Made by a program: the position numbers and the translations under genes
Shown here: piece by piece, positions 1 through 8,895 of the stretch
Position numbering within the stretch: the first letter of the stretch is position 1
Layout of the letters: the number at the start of each line of letters is the position of its first letter
From: Paracoccus liaowanqingii
Lineage (GTDB): Bacteria; Pseudomonadota; Alphaproteobacteria; Rhodobacterales; Rhodobacteraceae
Length of the DNA stretch: 64,000 bases
Assembly (NCBI RefSeq): GCF_004683865.2
Contig: NZ_CP040763.1
Coordinates: 1 to 64,000, forward strand
Direction of reading: 5' to 3'
The notes under the pieces: generated by a model
Seen by the model: only the letters and a program-made list of their open reading frames with translations
What the model was told of the DNA's origin: nothing
Database searches by the model: none

Positions 1-61
1 GTCGGGGTCGCGAGGGGCGGGACACTGCAGATAGTCAAAACGTAAGGGTGCCACGACTGAC

Positions 62-1408
62 ATGACACGCCGCACCCTGGCCCTGCCGCGCGGAAGCGCC
101 GTCCGCGCGGTCTGGGATTCCGTCCGGACCAGCCTGTGGTTCCTGCCCTCTCTGATGGGAGGGATGGCGCCAATCCTGGTGATCGCGGCAATCGCGGCGG
201 ACGCCCGGCTTGGCCAGGGCGCGGGCGACAGCTTTCCCCGCCTAGTCTATGTCAGCCAGCCGGACGAGGCACGCGATTTCCTCGCCACGATCCTCACCTC
301 GATGATCACCATGGCCAGCCTGGTCTTCTCGATCACGATGGTGGTGCTGACGCTGGCGGCCAGCCAGTTCGGGCCGCGGCTGATCCGCAGCTTCATGGGG
401 CGCCTTCAGACGCAGTTCGTCCTGGGCGCCTTTGTGCTGACGATCATCTACTGCCTGCTGCTGCTGGCGTCCCTCGCGTCGCAGGACGAGGCCGCGTCAT
501 CCGCCTATCTGTCGGTGACGATCGCGACAGTGCTGACCGTCGTCAGCGTCGCGCTGCTGGTCCTCTACATCCACGTGCTGGCGAACTCGATCATCTCGGA
601 AAGCCTCATCAAGGCCGTGGGCCACGAGCTTGACCAGGGGATCGCGCAGCTGCCGCCGCTTGGTCAGGCGGACGACCCCGAAGCGGCGCTGCCCGCGGAT
701 TTCGCGGATCGCGCGGCCTTCCATGGCACCGAAAGGTCCGGATACGTGCAGGCCATCGATTTCGAGCGCCTGACCGATCTGGCCAGATCGCATGACGTGA
801 TCGTGGGACTGCATCTGCGCGCGGGCAATTTCGCGGTCCAGGACGGGCGTTGCTTCGGGATTTATCCCGATGACAGGTCCACCCAGGATCTGGCGCGCCG
901 GATCGCCGGGACGATCAGACTGGGCGTGCACCGGACACCCGCGCAGGATCTGGAATTCTCGATCCGCCATCTGGTGGAGATCGCGGTCCGGGCCCTCTCT
1001 CCGGGGATCAACGATCCCTATACGGCGGTCGCGGTCATTCACCGACTGTCCGCTTCATGGTCGCGGCTGCTGGGGAAGGCGGTGCCGCCCGGGGTCTTTC
1101 GGGACGAGGACGGCCAGCCGCGGGTCATCTGTCCCCGCCCGACCTATGCCCTGCTGCTGAACGCCTCCTTCAGCCAGATCCGACAGAACAGCACGGGCGT
1201 GCCGCTGGTCATCATCCAGCTGCTGAAGTCGATGCACGCGATCTCGTTCTGCATCCGCACATCCGAGCAGCGCACCGCTCTGCGCGAGCAGGTGGACGCC
1301 GTCCTAGACGATGCGCGGCGCGCCATCGTGAACCCTGCGGATCTGGAGGATATCGAACAGCATGGTCGGACGGCACGGGAGGCGCTGCACGAAGAAGAAT
1401 CCGGCTGA
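62..1408 (+). CDS. DUF2254 family membrane protein
   Basis: A 448-residue inner-membrane protein of the DUF2254 family, whose biochemical role is not established. The N-terminal third holds the membrane part: hydrophobic helices near residues 25-47, 77-100, 118-140 and 150-175. The remaining ~270 residues are soluble and contain the family's conserved stretch around the SPGINDPYTA motif. It is preceded by only 61 bases in the window, so its promoter and left neighbour cannot be judged. It does not overlap the polyketide genes downstream (162-base gap) and is probably transcribed independently. Confidence 0.85.
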   Translation: MTRRTLALPRGSAVRAVWDSVRTSLWFLPSLMGGMAPILVIAAIAADARLGQGAGDSFPRLVYVSQPDEARDFLATILTSMITMASLVFSITMVVLTLAASQFGPRLIRSFMGRLQTQFVLGAFVLTIIYCLLLLASLASQDEAASSAYLSVTIATVLTVVSVALLVLYIHVLANSIISESLIKAVGHELDQGIAQLPPLGQADDPEAALPADFADRAAFHGTERSGYVQAIDFERLTDLARSHDVIVGLHLRAGNFAVQDGRCFGIYPDDRSTQDLARRIAGTIRLGVHRTPAQDLEFSIRHLVEIAVRALSPGINDPYTAVAVIHRLSASWSRLLGKAVPPGVFRDEDGQPRVICPRPTYALLLNASFSQIRQNSTGVPLVIIQLLKSMHAISFCIRTSEQRTALREQVDAVLDDARRAIVNPADLEDIEQHGRTAREALHEEESG

Positions 1409-1570
1409 CGCAAGCCGTCAGGGAGGCCACGGGGATCGGTGCGGCGATGGCCGCCCGAGCCCCGGGTGTCGGGAAGCGACATATTGTCCTTCTGGACGCG
1501 TGGCCTCTGGTCCCGGGAACATGTGCGGGCGCAGCCGGTTTGGCTGGGCGGACATAAAGGGCAGGATGCC

Positions 1571-2640
1571 ATGGTCACAGCCTATCTGAACCGGATCAGT
1601 ACGGCTGTCCCCCAGCATGACGTGCACAAGACCTTCATGAGCTTTGCCGAGAGGATCCTGCAGCAGGAGAACAGGCATGCCCTGTTCCGGCGGATGGCCG
1701 GGCGCGCGCAGATCGATCACCGCTGGTCCTGCCTGAAGCCCGACGAGGCCGGGGAGTTCTCGTCCCTCGATCAGGGGGGTTCTACGTCCCCGGCGCGTTT
1801 CCGACGACGGCGCGGCGCATGCACCAGTACGAGGCCGCGGCCCCCGGTCTGGCCGACAGGGCCGTCGAAGGCCTGCAGATCACGCAGCCATCCGCCATCA
1901 CCCATCTGATCATCATCTCCTGCACCGGTCTGTCGGCGCCGGGGCTGGACTTCCACCTGATGGAGCGGTTCGATCTGCCCAGGTCCATCGAACGGACATC
2001 GGTCGGCTTCATGGGATGCTATGCCGCGATCAACGGGCTCAAGCTGGCCCGGCACATCGTCAGGTCCGACCCCGAGGCCCGCGTCCTGATGGTCAGCCTG
2101 GAGCTGTGCACCCTGCATCTGCAGGATACCGGCGATCTGGAGCAGGTGCTGTCGTTCATGATCTTCGGTGACGGCTGTGCGGCCGCGATCATCAGTTCCG
2201 ACAGGGAGGGCATCGCGCTCGATTCCTTCAGATCCGTAATGGTGCCGGACACGAGCGGGCACATCACCTGGGCCATCGGCGATCAGGGCTTCGACATGGT
2301 TCTGTCCGGGCAGGTGCCGGGAAGCATCGCGCAGTCGCTTGGCCAGCAGATGCACGATTTCTTGCCCGATGGCCGCATCGACGACATCGACTTGTGGGCG
2401 GTTCATCCCGGCGGCAGATCGGTCCTGGACGCGGTGCAGCAGGCCTTCGATCTGCCTGACGCGGCCTTGGCCCATTCGCGCGAGGTGCTGCGGACCTGCG
2501 GGAACATGTCCTCGGCCACGGTCCTGTTCGTTCTGGCGGCGATGATGGCCGACCTCGACAGCCGGCCCGACCATCGCGGCTGCGGGATGGCCTTCGGCCC
2601 GGGCATCGTCGCCGAAACCATGCGCTTCACCGTCGTCTGA
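1571..2640 (+). pseudogene. type III polyketide synthase (chalcone synthase-like), one-base frameshift
   Basis: Type III PKSs condense malonyl-CoA onto a CoA starter to give alkylpyrones or resorcinols. The N-terminal ~70 residues (ATG at 1571) are in one frame and the rest, from about 1780 to the stop at 2640, in another. Adding one G to the G6 run at 1774-1779 joins them as GGFYVPGAFPTTARRM, as expected for the family. The catalytic triad is intact: Cys in GFMGCYAAIN (codon 2017-2019), His in AVHPGG, Asn in RTCGNMSSA. Total length (~356 residues) is normal for the family. The stop overlaps the next start (TGATG). It could be a real inactivating mutation, a slippage-prone tract, or a sequencing error. 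Confidence 0.85.
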
Positions 2641-3368
2641 TGCGGACCGGATCGGCCCAGGACTTCTCCCGCCGCTCGCAGGCGCCCGAGCTGATGGATG
2701 GCGAGAGTGACTACGAGACGTTCCGGGGCTGCCTGACGGACCTGGCGCGCGTCAACCGAATGACGCTGGCCTATCGCCCGACGCTGGCCTTTCTGGACGC
2801 GCTCCATCGGAAGGATCTTTTCCCCAAGGACCGGCCCCTGCACGTGCTGGACGTGGGCTACGGGCATGGCGACATGCTGCGGGCGGTGGCGGAGTGGGCG
2901 CACCGGCACAAGGTCGCCGTGACACTGACAGGCATCGACCTGAACCCCTGGTCCGCCAAGGCCGCGACCGAGGCCACCCCTGCCGGGATCCCTGTCACTT
3001 GGGAGACCGGAGACGTCTTTGCCCTGCAGCCCGCCGAGCCGATCGACATCTCGCTGAGCGCGCTTGTCGCGCATCATTTCTCCGACGAGATGCTGGTGCG
3101 CTTCCTTCGCTGGCAGGACGAGACCGCCCGGATCGGCTGGTTCGTCAACGACCTGCATCGGCACCCCGTGCCGTATCACGTCTTCAGGCAGGCCTCGCGG
3201 CTGCTGCGCCTGCACCCCTTCGTGCAGCATGACGGCCCGGTCTCCATCGCGCGCGGCTTCGTGCGAAAGGATTGGCAGAACTCGCTCGCCGCCGCGGGGG
3301 TCGAGGGCGCCGATATTGGGTGGTGGGTGCCCTTCCGGCTGTGCGTCTCGCGGGTAAAGCCGCGATGA
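2640..3368 (+). CDS. class I SAM-dependent methyltransferase of the type III PKS cluster
   Basis: A 242-residue Rossmann-fold methyltransferase. The SAM-binding motif I is visible as DVGYGHGD at residues 71-78, followed by an acidic LTGIDLNPWS strand end typical of motif II. It starts inside the PKS stop codon (TGATG) and overlaps the next gene by four bases (ATGA), so the three genes form one translationally coupled operon. By analogy with other type III PKS clusters that carry a methyltransferase, it probably methylates the alkylpyrone or phenolic product; the substrate is inferred, not shown. The active-site region appears intact although the upstream PKS frame is broken. Confidence 0.85.
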   Translation: MRTGSAQDFSRRSQAPELMDGESDYETFRGCLTDLARVNRMTLAYRPTLAFLDALHRKDLFPKDRPLHVLDVGYGHGDMLRAVAEWAHRHKVAVTLTGIDLNPWSAKAATEATPAGIPVTWETGDVFALQPAEPIDISLSALVAHHFSDEMLVRFLRWQDETARIGWFVNDLHRHPVPYHVFRQASRLLRLHPFVQHDGPVSIARGFVRKDWQNSLAAAGVEGADIGWWVPFRLCVSRVKPR

Positions 3369-4477
3369 CGCCCACCTACGACGCGGTCGTCGTCGGGGGC
3401 GGACCGGCCGGGGCCTCCCTGGCGCGAAGCCTGGGGGACGCCGGGCACAGCGTGCTGCTGCTGGAACGCTCGCAGGGCCCCCATCAGAAGGTCTGCGGCG
3501 AATTTCTCAGCCACGAAGCGATCTTTTATCTCAAGAGGATGGGCGTCGATCCCGGGAAGCTGGGCGCGGTGCCGATCTCTTCGGTCGCCCTGATCCGCCA
3601 CCGCGCCGTCGCATGTGCAGCACTGCCGTTCCCCGCGGTCAGCCTGTCCCGGTTCCACCTTGACGAGGCCCTGCTGGGCTTGGCCGCCGATGCCGGAGTG
3701 GACATCCGTCGCGGATCGCAGGTCCGCGCCGTGCGACAGGATCGCGGCGCGTGGCAGGTCGAGGTCGACGACCGGCAGATCACGGCGCGCGATGTCTTCA
3801 TGGCCAACGGAAAGCACGATCTTCGGGGGTGGAAACGTCCCCCCGGCCGCCAGTCCGACCTGATCGGCTTCAAGCAGCGGTTTCGCCTGGAACCTGATCG
3901 GGTCCGGGACCTTGCGGGGCGGGTCGAGCTGCACCTGTTTCCCGGGGGCTATTGCGGCCTTGAACCCGTGGAGGGCGATATCGCCAACATGTCCCTGCTG
4001 ATCCGGAAGAGCCGGTTCGCGCGGTTCGGGTCATGGGATCTGTTGTGGGACCACCTTATGGCGACCGGCCCGATCCTGCGGGAACGCCTGCAGGACGCGA
4101 CGGCGTTGGCAGAAAAGCCCCTCTCGATCAGCGCGCTGCCCTACGGCTTCGTGCGCCCTCACAGCGATGGCGCGTGGTACCTGGGGGATCAGGCGGCGGT
4201 CATCCCGTCCTTTGCGGGCAACGGGATCTCCATGGCGCTGCACAGCGCCGATCTTGCCGCCCGATGCTATGCCGCAGGGGGGTCGTCGGACGACTTCCAG
4301 CACGCCTTCGCCCGCGACGTCCGCCGTCCGGTCGGCCGCGCCACCCTGCTGTCCCGGCTTCTCGTCCGGCCCGGGGCGCAGGCTGTCCTCTCGACGGCGG
4401 CACGCTACCTGCCACAGGCCATGCGCGGCGTTGCAGCCGCGACCCGGCTGCCGAACGTGCCTCAAGATCATTTCTAA
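3365..4477 (+). CDS. NAD(P)/FAD-dependent oxidoreductase (geranylgeranyl reductase-like)
   Basis: A 370-residue flavoprotein with an N-terminal dinucleotide-binding motif VVVGGGPAGASLA (residues ~8-20) and the second FAD motif LGDQAAVIPSFAGNGIS near residues 270-286, the layout of the geranylgeranyl-reductase/PHBH-type family. The start at 3365 sits in an ATGA overlap with the methyltransferase stop; an in-frame codon 93 bases upstream lies inside that gene and is unlikely. It is probably the oxidative or reductive tailoring enzyme for the polyketide made by this operon. The exact reaction cannot be read from sequence. It converges on the small minus-strand gene at 4516. Confidence 0.85.
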   Translation: MTPTYDAVVVGGGPAGASLARSLGDAGHSVLLLERSQGPHQKVCGEFLSHEAIFYLKRMGVDPGKLGAVPISSVALIRHRAVACAALPFPAVSLSRFHLDEALLGLAADAGVDIRRGSQVRAVRQDRGAWQVEVDDRQITARDVFMANGKHDLRGWKRPPGRQSDLIGFKQRFRLEPDRVRDLAGRVELHLFPGGYCGLEPVEGDIANMSLLIRKSRFARFGSWDLLWDHLMATGPILRERLQDATALAEKPLSISALPYGFVRPHSDGAWYLGDQAAVIPSFAGNGISMALHSADLAARCYAAGGSSDDFQHAFARDVRRPVGRATLLSRLLVRPGAQAVLSTAARYLPQAMRGVAAATRLPNVPQDHF

Positions 4478-4515
4478 AGCAGCGGGCCTCCTCTCGGCAT
4501 CCTCCGCTTCAGGAT

Positions 4516-4764
4516 CTACGGCTTGGCGTCGCGAACCTCGACGTCGGGGCGGTCATCCCCGGCCTCGTCCTCCTCGCGCCAGACACCGTCCTCGTCCTGA
4601 TACTGGATGGTCTCGGACTCGCCTGACACCTGCTGGCGGGCCGCCACGTCATTCGCCGCCGCCGTCGCCTGCTCCTTGCTGTCGAACGTCTCGGAGAACA
4701 CGTCGTCCAGCTTGTAGGCCCAGCCCCCGTCATGCTCGACGATCTCATACACGATCTTGGTCAT
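4516..4764 (-). CDS. DUF2188 domain protein
   Basis: An 82-residue acidic protein. Residues 1-55 match the DUF2188 pattern (YEIVEHDGGWAYKLDDVFSE, then KEQATAAANDVAARQQ), a small alpha/beta fold of unknown role common in proteobacteria and often stress-associated. The start is the ATG at 4764; an upstream in-frame extension is proline/arginine-rich and unlikely to be translated. The C-terminal ~25 residues are mostly Asp/Glu. It is a single gene, divergent from the esterase and convergent with the flavoprotein. Confidence 0.75.
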   Translation of the reverse strand: MTKIVYEIVEHDGGWAYKLDDVFSETFDSKEQATAAANDVAARQQVSGESETIQYQDEDGVWREEDEAGDDRPDVEVRDAKP

Positions 4765-4925
4765 CTTCCGCTGCCTCTTTGCATGCTGTGTCAGGGCAAA
4801 GAGCGGCGGCCCCCTCTTTGTTCCGGCAGACCCGAGACGCTCAATGGGCGGCGCGACGGAACCACGCGCCCCGGGCGGCCGTTCGGCTGCTGAAGCCAAA
4901 GCGTGGCTCCGGCAAAGGAGCGCTT

Positions 4926-5831
4926 ATGCCGACATCATCCGATCATCCCGACCGCCTGACACCGCTGGTGGCCTTCGGCACGAATCCCGGCAGGTTGCTG
5001 GCCAACACCTACATCCCGGACGGCTTTCAGCCGGGCGGTCCGCTGGTCGTCGTCCTGCATGGCAGCACCCAATCGGCCGAAGGCTATGACGGCGGGTCGG
5101 GCTGGTCCGAGCTGGCGGACGAATACGGCATCGCCCTGCTGTTTCCCGAACAGCGGATCGCCAACAACTTCAAGGGCGCCTTCAACTGGTTCCGGCGCGG
5201 CGACAGCGGTCGCGGCGAAGGAGAGCCCTTGTCCATCCGCCACATGATCAACGACGTGGTCACCGAACATGTCATAGACCCGGCGCGGGTCTTCATCACC
5301 GGGCTGTCCTCGGGCGGTGCCATGACCTCGGTGATGCTGGCCACCTATCCCGAGGTCTTTGCCGGGGGCGCCATCATCGCGGGGCTGCCCTATCGCACCG
5401 CGAACACGGTGATGCAGGCCATCTATCGCATGAAGGGCTACAGCGGCCCGTCGGACCGGCAGCTGACAGCCTTGGTCCGTGCGGCATCGGGCAATACCGG
5501 GCCGTGGCCCACGATCTCGGTCTGGCACGGGGCGCGGGACCGGACGGTCCACATGTCGAACGCGGATTCGATCGTCCGGCAGTGGCAGCAGATCCATCAG
5601 GTCGACGGCCCCCCGGACTCGGTCGAGCAGCATGAGGGTTTCACGCGCCAGACCTGGTGCGATGCCGACGGACGCGTGCTGATCGACGAGATCCTCGTGG
5701 AGGGGATGGACCACGGCACGCCCATCGGCGCGGCAGGCGCCAAGGGCCTGGGCCGCGAGGGCGCCTACATGCTGGAGGTCGGCATCTCGTCGACGCGGGT
5801 GATCGCGGATGCCTGGGGCCTGACGAAATAA
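4926..5831 (+). CDS. PHB depolymerase-family / alpha-beta hydrolase esterase
   Basis: A 301-residue alpha/beta hydrolase of the LpqC/PHB-depolymerase-like esterase family, which cleaves polyester or carbohydrate ester bonds. Visible features are the oxyanion-hole segment VVVLHGSTQSAEGYD (residues 41-55), the nucleophile elbow GLSSG with Ser128, and a late GMDHGTP segment carrying the likely catalytic His. The ATG at 4926 has an AAAGGAG ribosome site six bases upstream, so the longer upstream reading frame is rejected. No signal peptide is seen, so it is probably cytoplasmic. It is monocistronic between the DUF2188 gene and the AT-rich region before the RTX gene. Confidence 0.82.
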   Translation: MPTSSDHPDRLTPLVAFGTNPGRLLANTYIPDGFQPGGPLVVVLHGSTQSAEGYDGGSGWSELADEYGIALLFPEQRIANNFKGAFNWFRRGDSGRGEGEPLSIRHMINDVVTEHVIDPARVFITGLSSGGAMTSVMLATYPEVFAGGAIIAGLPYRTANTVMQAIYRMKGYSGPSDRQLTALVRAASGNTGPWPTISVWHGARDRTVHMSNADSIVRQWQQIHQVDGPPDSVEQHEGFTRQTWCDADGRVLIDEILVEGMDHGTPIGAAGAKGLGREGAYMLEVGISSTRVIADAWGLTK

Positions 5832-5869
5832 CCGGTCGGTTATGGGCTTGCCATGCCCGGGGTGCTGAC

Positions 5870-5893
5870 CCGGCGGGATCGGCTTTTCGCCGG
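5870..5893 (+). terminator. hairpin after esterase gene
   Basis: A six-base inverted repeat, CCGGCG at 5870-5875 and CGCCGG at 5888-5893, with a 12-base loop, lies 38 bases after the esterase stop. There is no T-run after the stem, so it is only a weak terminator candidate. Confidence 0.35.
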
Positions 5894-6184
5894 TCCACGG
5901 GCGAGGTCGAAATTGACGCCCATTAATCATTTTGTGGGGATTGGTATTTATCTGCCGATCCAGCGCAGGATATGCGCGCTGCGCAGCAGGCCGTATTCAT
6001 CGGCCAAGGGCATAAATACCATCAGGATATTGCCGCAGCTCGCGCAGTCATCCCGCAAACATTATCTTCGATAATAAGTTTATATATTTTTAAACAAAGT
6101 GAAGGCGTCTATTTAAAGAACGGAAGGGTACTTCTGTTAAATGATTGGTCATCATTATTTCACCCTTCCAGCCACGATAACATC
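5894..6184. promoter_or_regulatory. AT-rich intergenic island with palindrome, upstream of RTX gene
   Basis: No gene is supported here. Bases about 5925-6170 are strikingly AT-rich compared with the flanks. They contain a perfect inverted repeat ATTATC-TTC-GATAAT at 6061-6075 and T/A runs near 6080-6100. The position directly before the RTX start suggests a promoter/operator region, possibly silenced by a nucleoid protein; that is inference. Confidence 0.45.
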
Positions 6185-8350
6185 ATGCCCTTCAATCACG
6201 ACCTGATCGAGCTGTCCGGCATCGCCAGTCATACGACCTACAGCACCACGAACGGAACGACACGGATTCGGATGGCGGGATCCTGACGGTCGGGGGGGGT
6301 CGCCTACAAGATCATCCTCGTCGCCCCGGACGAATCGGGCGAACCGGTCACTCTGACCAGCGGGTCGGGAGCGACCACGACCGTCACCGGCGACGGCGGA
6401 ACGTCGAACATCGTGTTCATCCGCGCGGTGCCGCTGTCCGGGGGCGGGCCGACCCGCTATTTCGCGGCGCTGGACGACAGCGTGGGCGACATCAACATCC
6501 GCTCGATCCAGACGCGGGAGCTGGATTTCAGCCCGGCTGGCGATGACGTTAAGATCAACCTCAATGGCAACTACAACGTGACGACCGAGGTGAGCGACAT
6601 CCTGCAGGGCGGCACGGGCCATGACAGCCTGAGCGGCAGAGGCGGCGACGACCTGATCGACGGCGGCGACGGCAACGACACGCTGTCCGGCGGGGCGGGC
6701 AACGACACGCTGATCGGAGGGGCGGGCCATGACCGGCTGCTGGGCGGGGATGGCAATGACCTGCTGATCGGCGGCGACGGCAACGATCATATCGACGGCG
6801 GGGCCGGAGATGACACCATCCGGGGCGGCCTCGGCGCGGACATGCTGGAGGGTGGCGCCGGCACCGACACGCTGGACTATTCCACCGCCGCCGCCGGGAT
6901 CACCGTCAATCTGGCCACCAACACCGTCCTTGGCGGAGAGGCCGATGGCGACGTCGTCTCGGGCTTCGAGAACATCATCGGCGGCTCGAACGGGGACAAC
7001 CTGACGCTGTCGGACGTTTCGGGCACGATCCTGGGGATGGACGGGAATGACGACCTGTATGGCGGCGCGGGCCAAGACACGCTGGACGGCGGCGCGGGGG
7101 ACGATGGCCTTTACGGCGGCGCGGGCAACGACAGCCTGATCGGCGGCGCGGGGGATGACTAGCTGGACGGCGGGACGGGCAACGACACCTTGCAAGGTGG
7201 CAGCGGCAATGACACGCTGATTGGCGGCAGCGGCAACGACCTTCTGATGGGAGGCGATGACGATGACATGCTGCACGGCGGCGCCGGGCGCGATACGATT
7301 GACGGGGGTGAGGGCGACGACCACCTGAGCGGCGGAAACGGACATGATCGCCTGTATGGCGGCGCGGGCAACGACACCCTGATCGGCGGCGATGGCGCCG
7401 ATACGCTGACCGGCGGCGCGGGCAATGACGTCTTCCACTATACGGTCGACGGCCATGTCGACACGATCACCGATTTCAACGCCGGCAATACCGGGACGCT
7501 GGATGACGGCGACCCGACGAACAACGACTTCATCGACCTGAGCATGTACTACCAGAACCTGTCGCAGCTGCGCGCGGATTTCGCGGATGACGGGATCCTG
7601 AACCAGTCCAACACGACCAACCTCGCGGGCCGCAGCCTCTCGTATGACGGCAAGGAGTCGCTGCTGGTCAACGGCAGCGGCGGCATCGCCTTCCTCGACA
7701 CCGAGGTCGAGGACTTCACTGCCGAGAACACCGGCGTCACCTGCTTCACCCGGGGCACGCGGATCCTGACCCCGCGCGGAGAGGTCGCCATCGAGGATCT
7801 GGCGCAGGGCGATCTTGCGGTGACGCTGGATGCCGGGGCGCAGCCGATCCTGTGGATCGGTCACCGCACCCTGTCGGCCGACAAACTGAAGGCACGACCG
7901 CATCTGCAGCCGGTCAGGATCCCCGCGAGTACCTTGGGCCGGGGCCTGCCGCATCGCGATCTGACGGTCTCGCCGCAGCACCGGATCCTGATCCGCTCGC
8001 GCATTGCCGAGAGGATGTTCGGCCAGGTCGAGGTCCTGGTCGCCGCCAAGCATCTGGTGGGCACCGAGGGGATCGCGGTGATCGACGACCGGCGGCCGGT
8101 CGATTACTGGCACGTGATGTTCAAGACCCATCAGGTGATCCGCTCGGAGGGCGCGACGACCGAAAGCCTGTTCACCGGGCCCGAGGCGCTCAAGAGCGTC
8201 AGCGACGAGAGCCGCCGCGAGATCATGGAGCTGCTGCCCCAACTTCAGGACGCGACCTTCACCCCGGCCCGGACCTTCGTGACCGGCCGCATGGGCCGCA
8301 CCTTGGCCAAGCGCCACCAGAAGAACCAGGTCGCGCTCTACGCGTCCTGA
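6185..8350 (+). pseudogene. RTX calcium-binding exoprotein with C-terminal Hint domain, disrupted
   Basis: The frame encodes a ~720-residue secreted-type protein: an N-terminal ~130-residue region, an array of glycine/aspartate nonapeptides (GGxGxDxLx) from about 6600 to 7440, and a C-terminal Hint_2 domain beginning at [23 protein letters not shown] arrays bind calcium outside the cell and the family normally leaves by type I secretion; no secretion genes are nearby. Three defects are visible: a TGA at 6284-6286 that is bypassed if one base is missing near 6258-6262 and one G is extra in the G8 run at 6292-6299, and an in-frame TAG at 7160-7162 where GDD-Q-LDGG would be expected. Downstream frame and codon use stay intact, suggesting recent decay or sequence error. 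Confidence 0.8.
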
Positions 8351-8488
8351 ACCATCGTCGGCAGCAAGGCGATCCAGGTCGGGCAGGTTCGCCGTTGGGC
8401 GCCAAGGACGGGGCTGCGGTCGGTCTGCACCCCGGATCGCCCACCGGGCCGACGCATTTCCCTGGCGTCACGTGTTTTGGTCTAGGTT

Positions 8489-8770
8489 ATGCAGGGCGCC
8501 CGCCAGGGCGGCGACGTCGACCCGCAGGCGACGGATGGCGTGGCGGGGCTGGCCCGCGCACCGGCGGTGGTCGTGCGCGAACTGACGCAGCATTCGCTGA
8601 AGGCACTGCCGGAGGGGGTCTTCGACGCCGTCATTTTCCAAGACAGGCGGCGCGAGATCACCACCGCCGTGGGCCTTCTACCGGCGCTAGTCAGCGGCAT
8701 GCTGGTCGATCCCGATCCCGATGCCGGGCGGATTGGCATCGAGGTGGTCCTGCGCGACAATCTGCCTTGA
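8489..8770 (+). CDS. hypothetical protein, unrecognised
   Basis: A 93-residue frame with the strong G/C third-position bias of neighbouring genes, no signal peptide and no membrane segment. The C-terminal half reads like a small soluble domain (GVFDAVIFQDRRREI, then GMLVDPDPDAGRIGIEVVL). No good ribosome-binding site precedes the ATG at 8489, and no family is recognised. It may be a genuine small gene or a remnant of a longer one that decayed with the RTX locus. It lies 125 bases before the sugar ABC operon start. Confidence 0.35.
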   Translation: MQGARQGGDVDPQATDGVAGLARAPAVVVRELTQHSLKALPEGVFDAVIFQDRRREITTAVGLLPALVSGMLVDPDPDAGRIGIEVVLRDNLP

Positions 8771-8818
8771 TCCCCGCCCCTGGACACGCCCAAGATCGCA
8801 TTGCGGCATGGGTGTATT

Positions 8819-8854
8819 TGACGTACGTTCGTCAGACTTGATGATTCTTCGTCA
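8819..8854. promoter_or_regulatory. two operator-like inverted repeats, 20 bp apart, before xyloside operon
   Basis: Site 1 is TGACG-N6-CGTCA at 8819-8834 (perfect). Site 2 is TGATG-N6-CGTCA at 8839-8854 (one mismatch). Their centres are 20 bases apart, two helical turns, and the second ends 41 bases before the binding-protein start. This geometry fits a dimeric regulator binding cooperatively on one DNA face. No regulator gene is next to it. Confidence 0.6.
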
Positions 8855-8895
8855 GGGGATGCGCCGGTTGAGGAGCTGGCGAAAGGGAGGGAACC

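Noticed and set aside
6600..7440. Dense short repeats that might suggest CRISPR or a satellite
   Set aside because: Period is about 27 bases (nine codons) within one frame, encoding GGxGxDxLx; these are RTX coding repeats.
6155..8317. 720-residue open frame on the minus strand opposite the RTX gene
   Set aside because: It mirrors the RTX repeats in an antisense frame; the plus strand shows true RTX and Hint motifs. Long antisense frames are common at this GC content.
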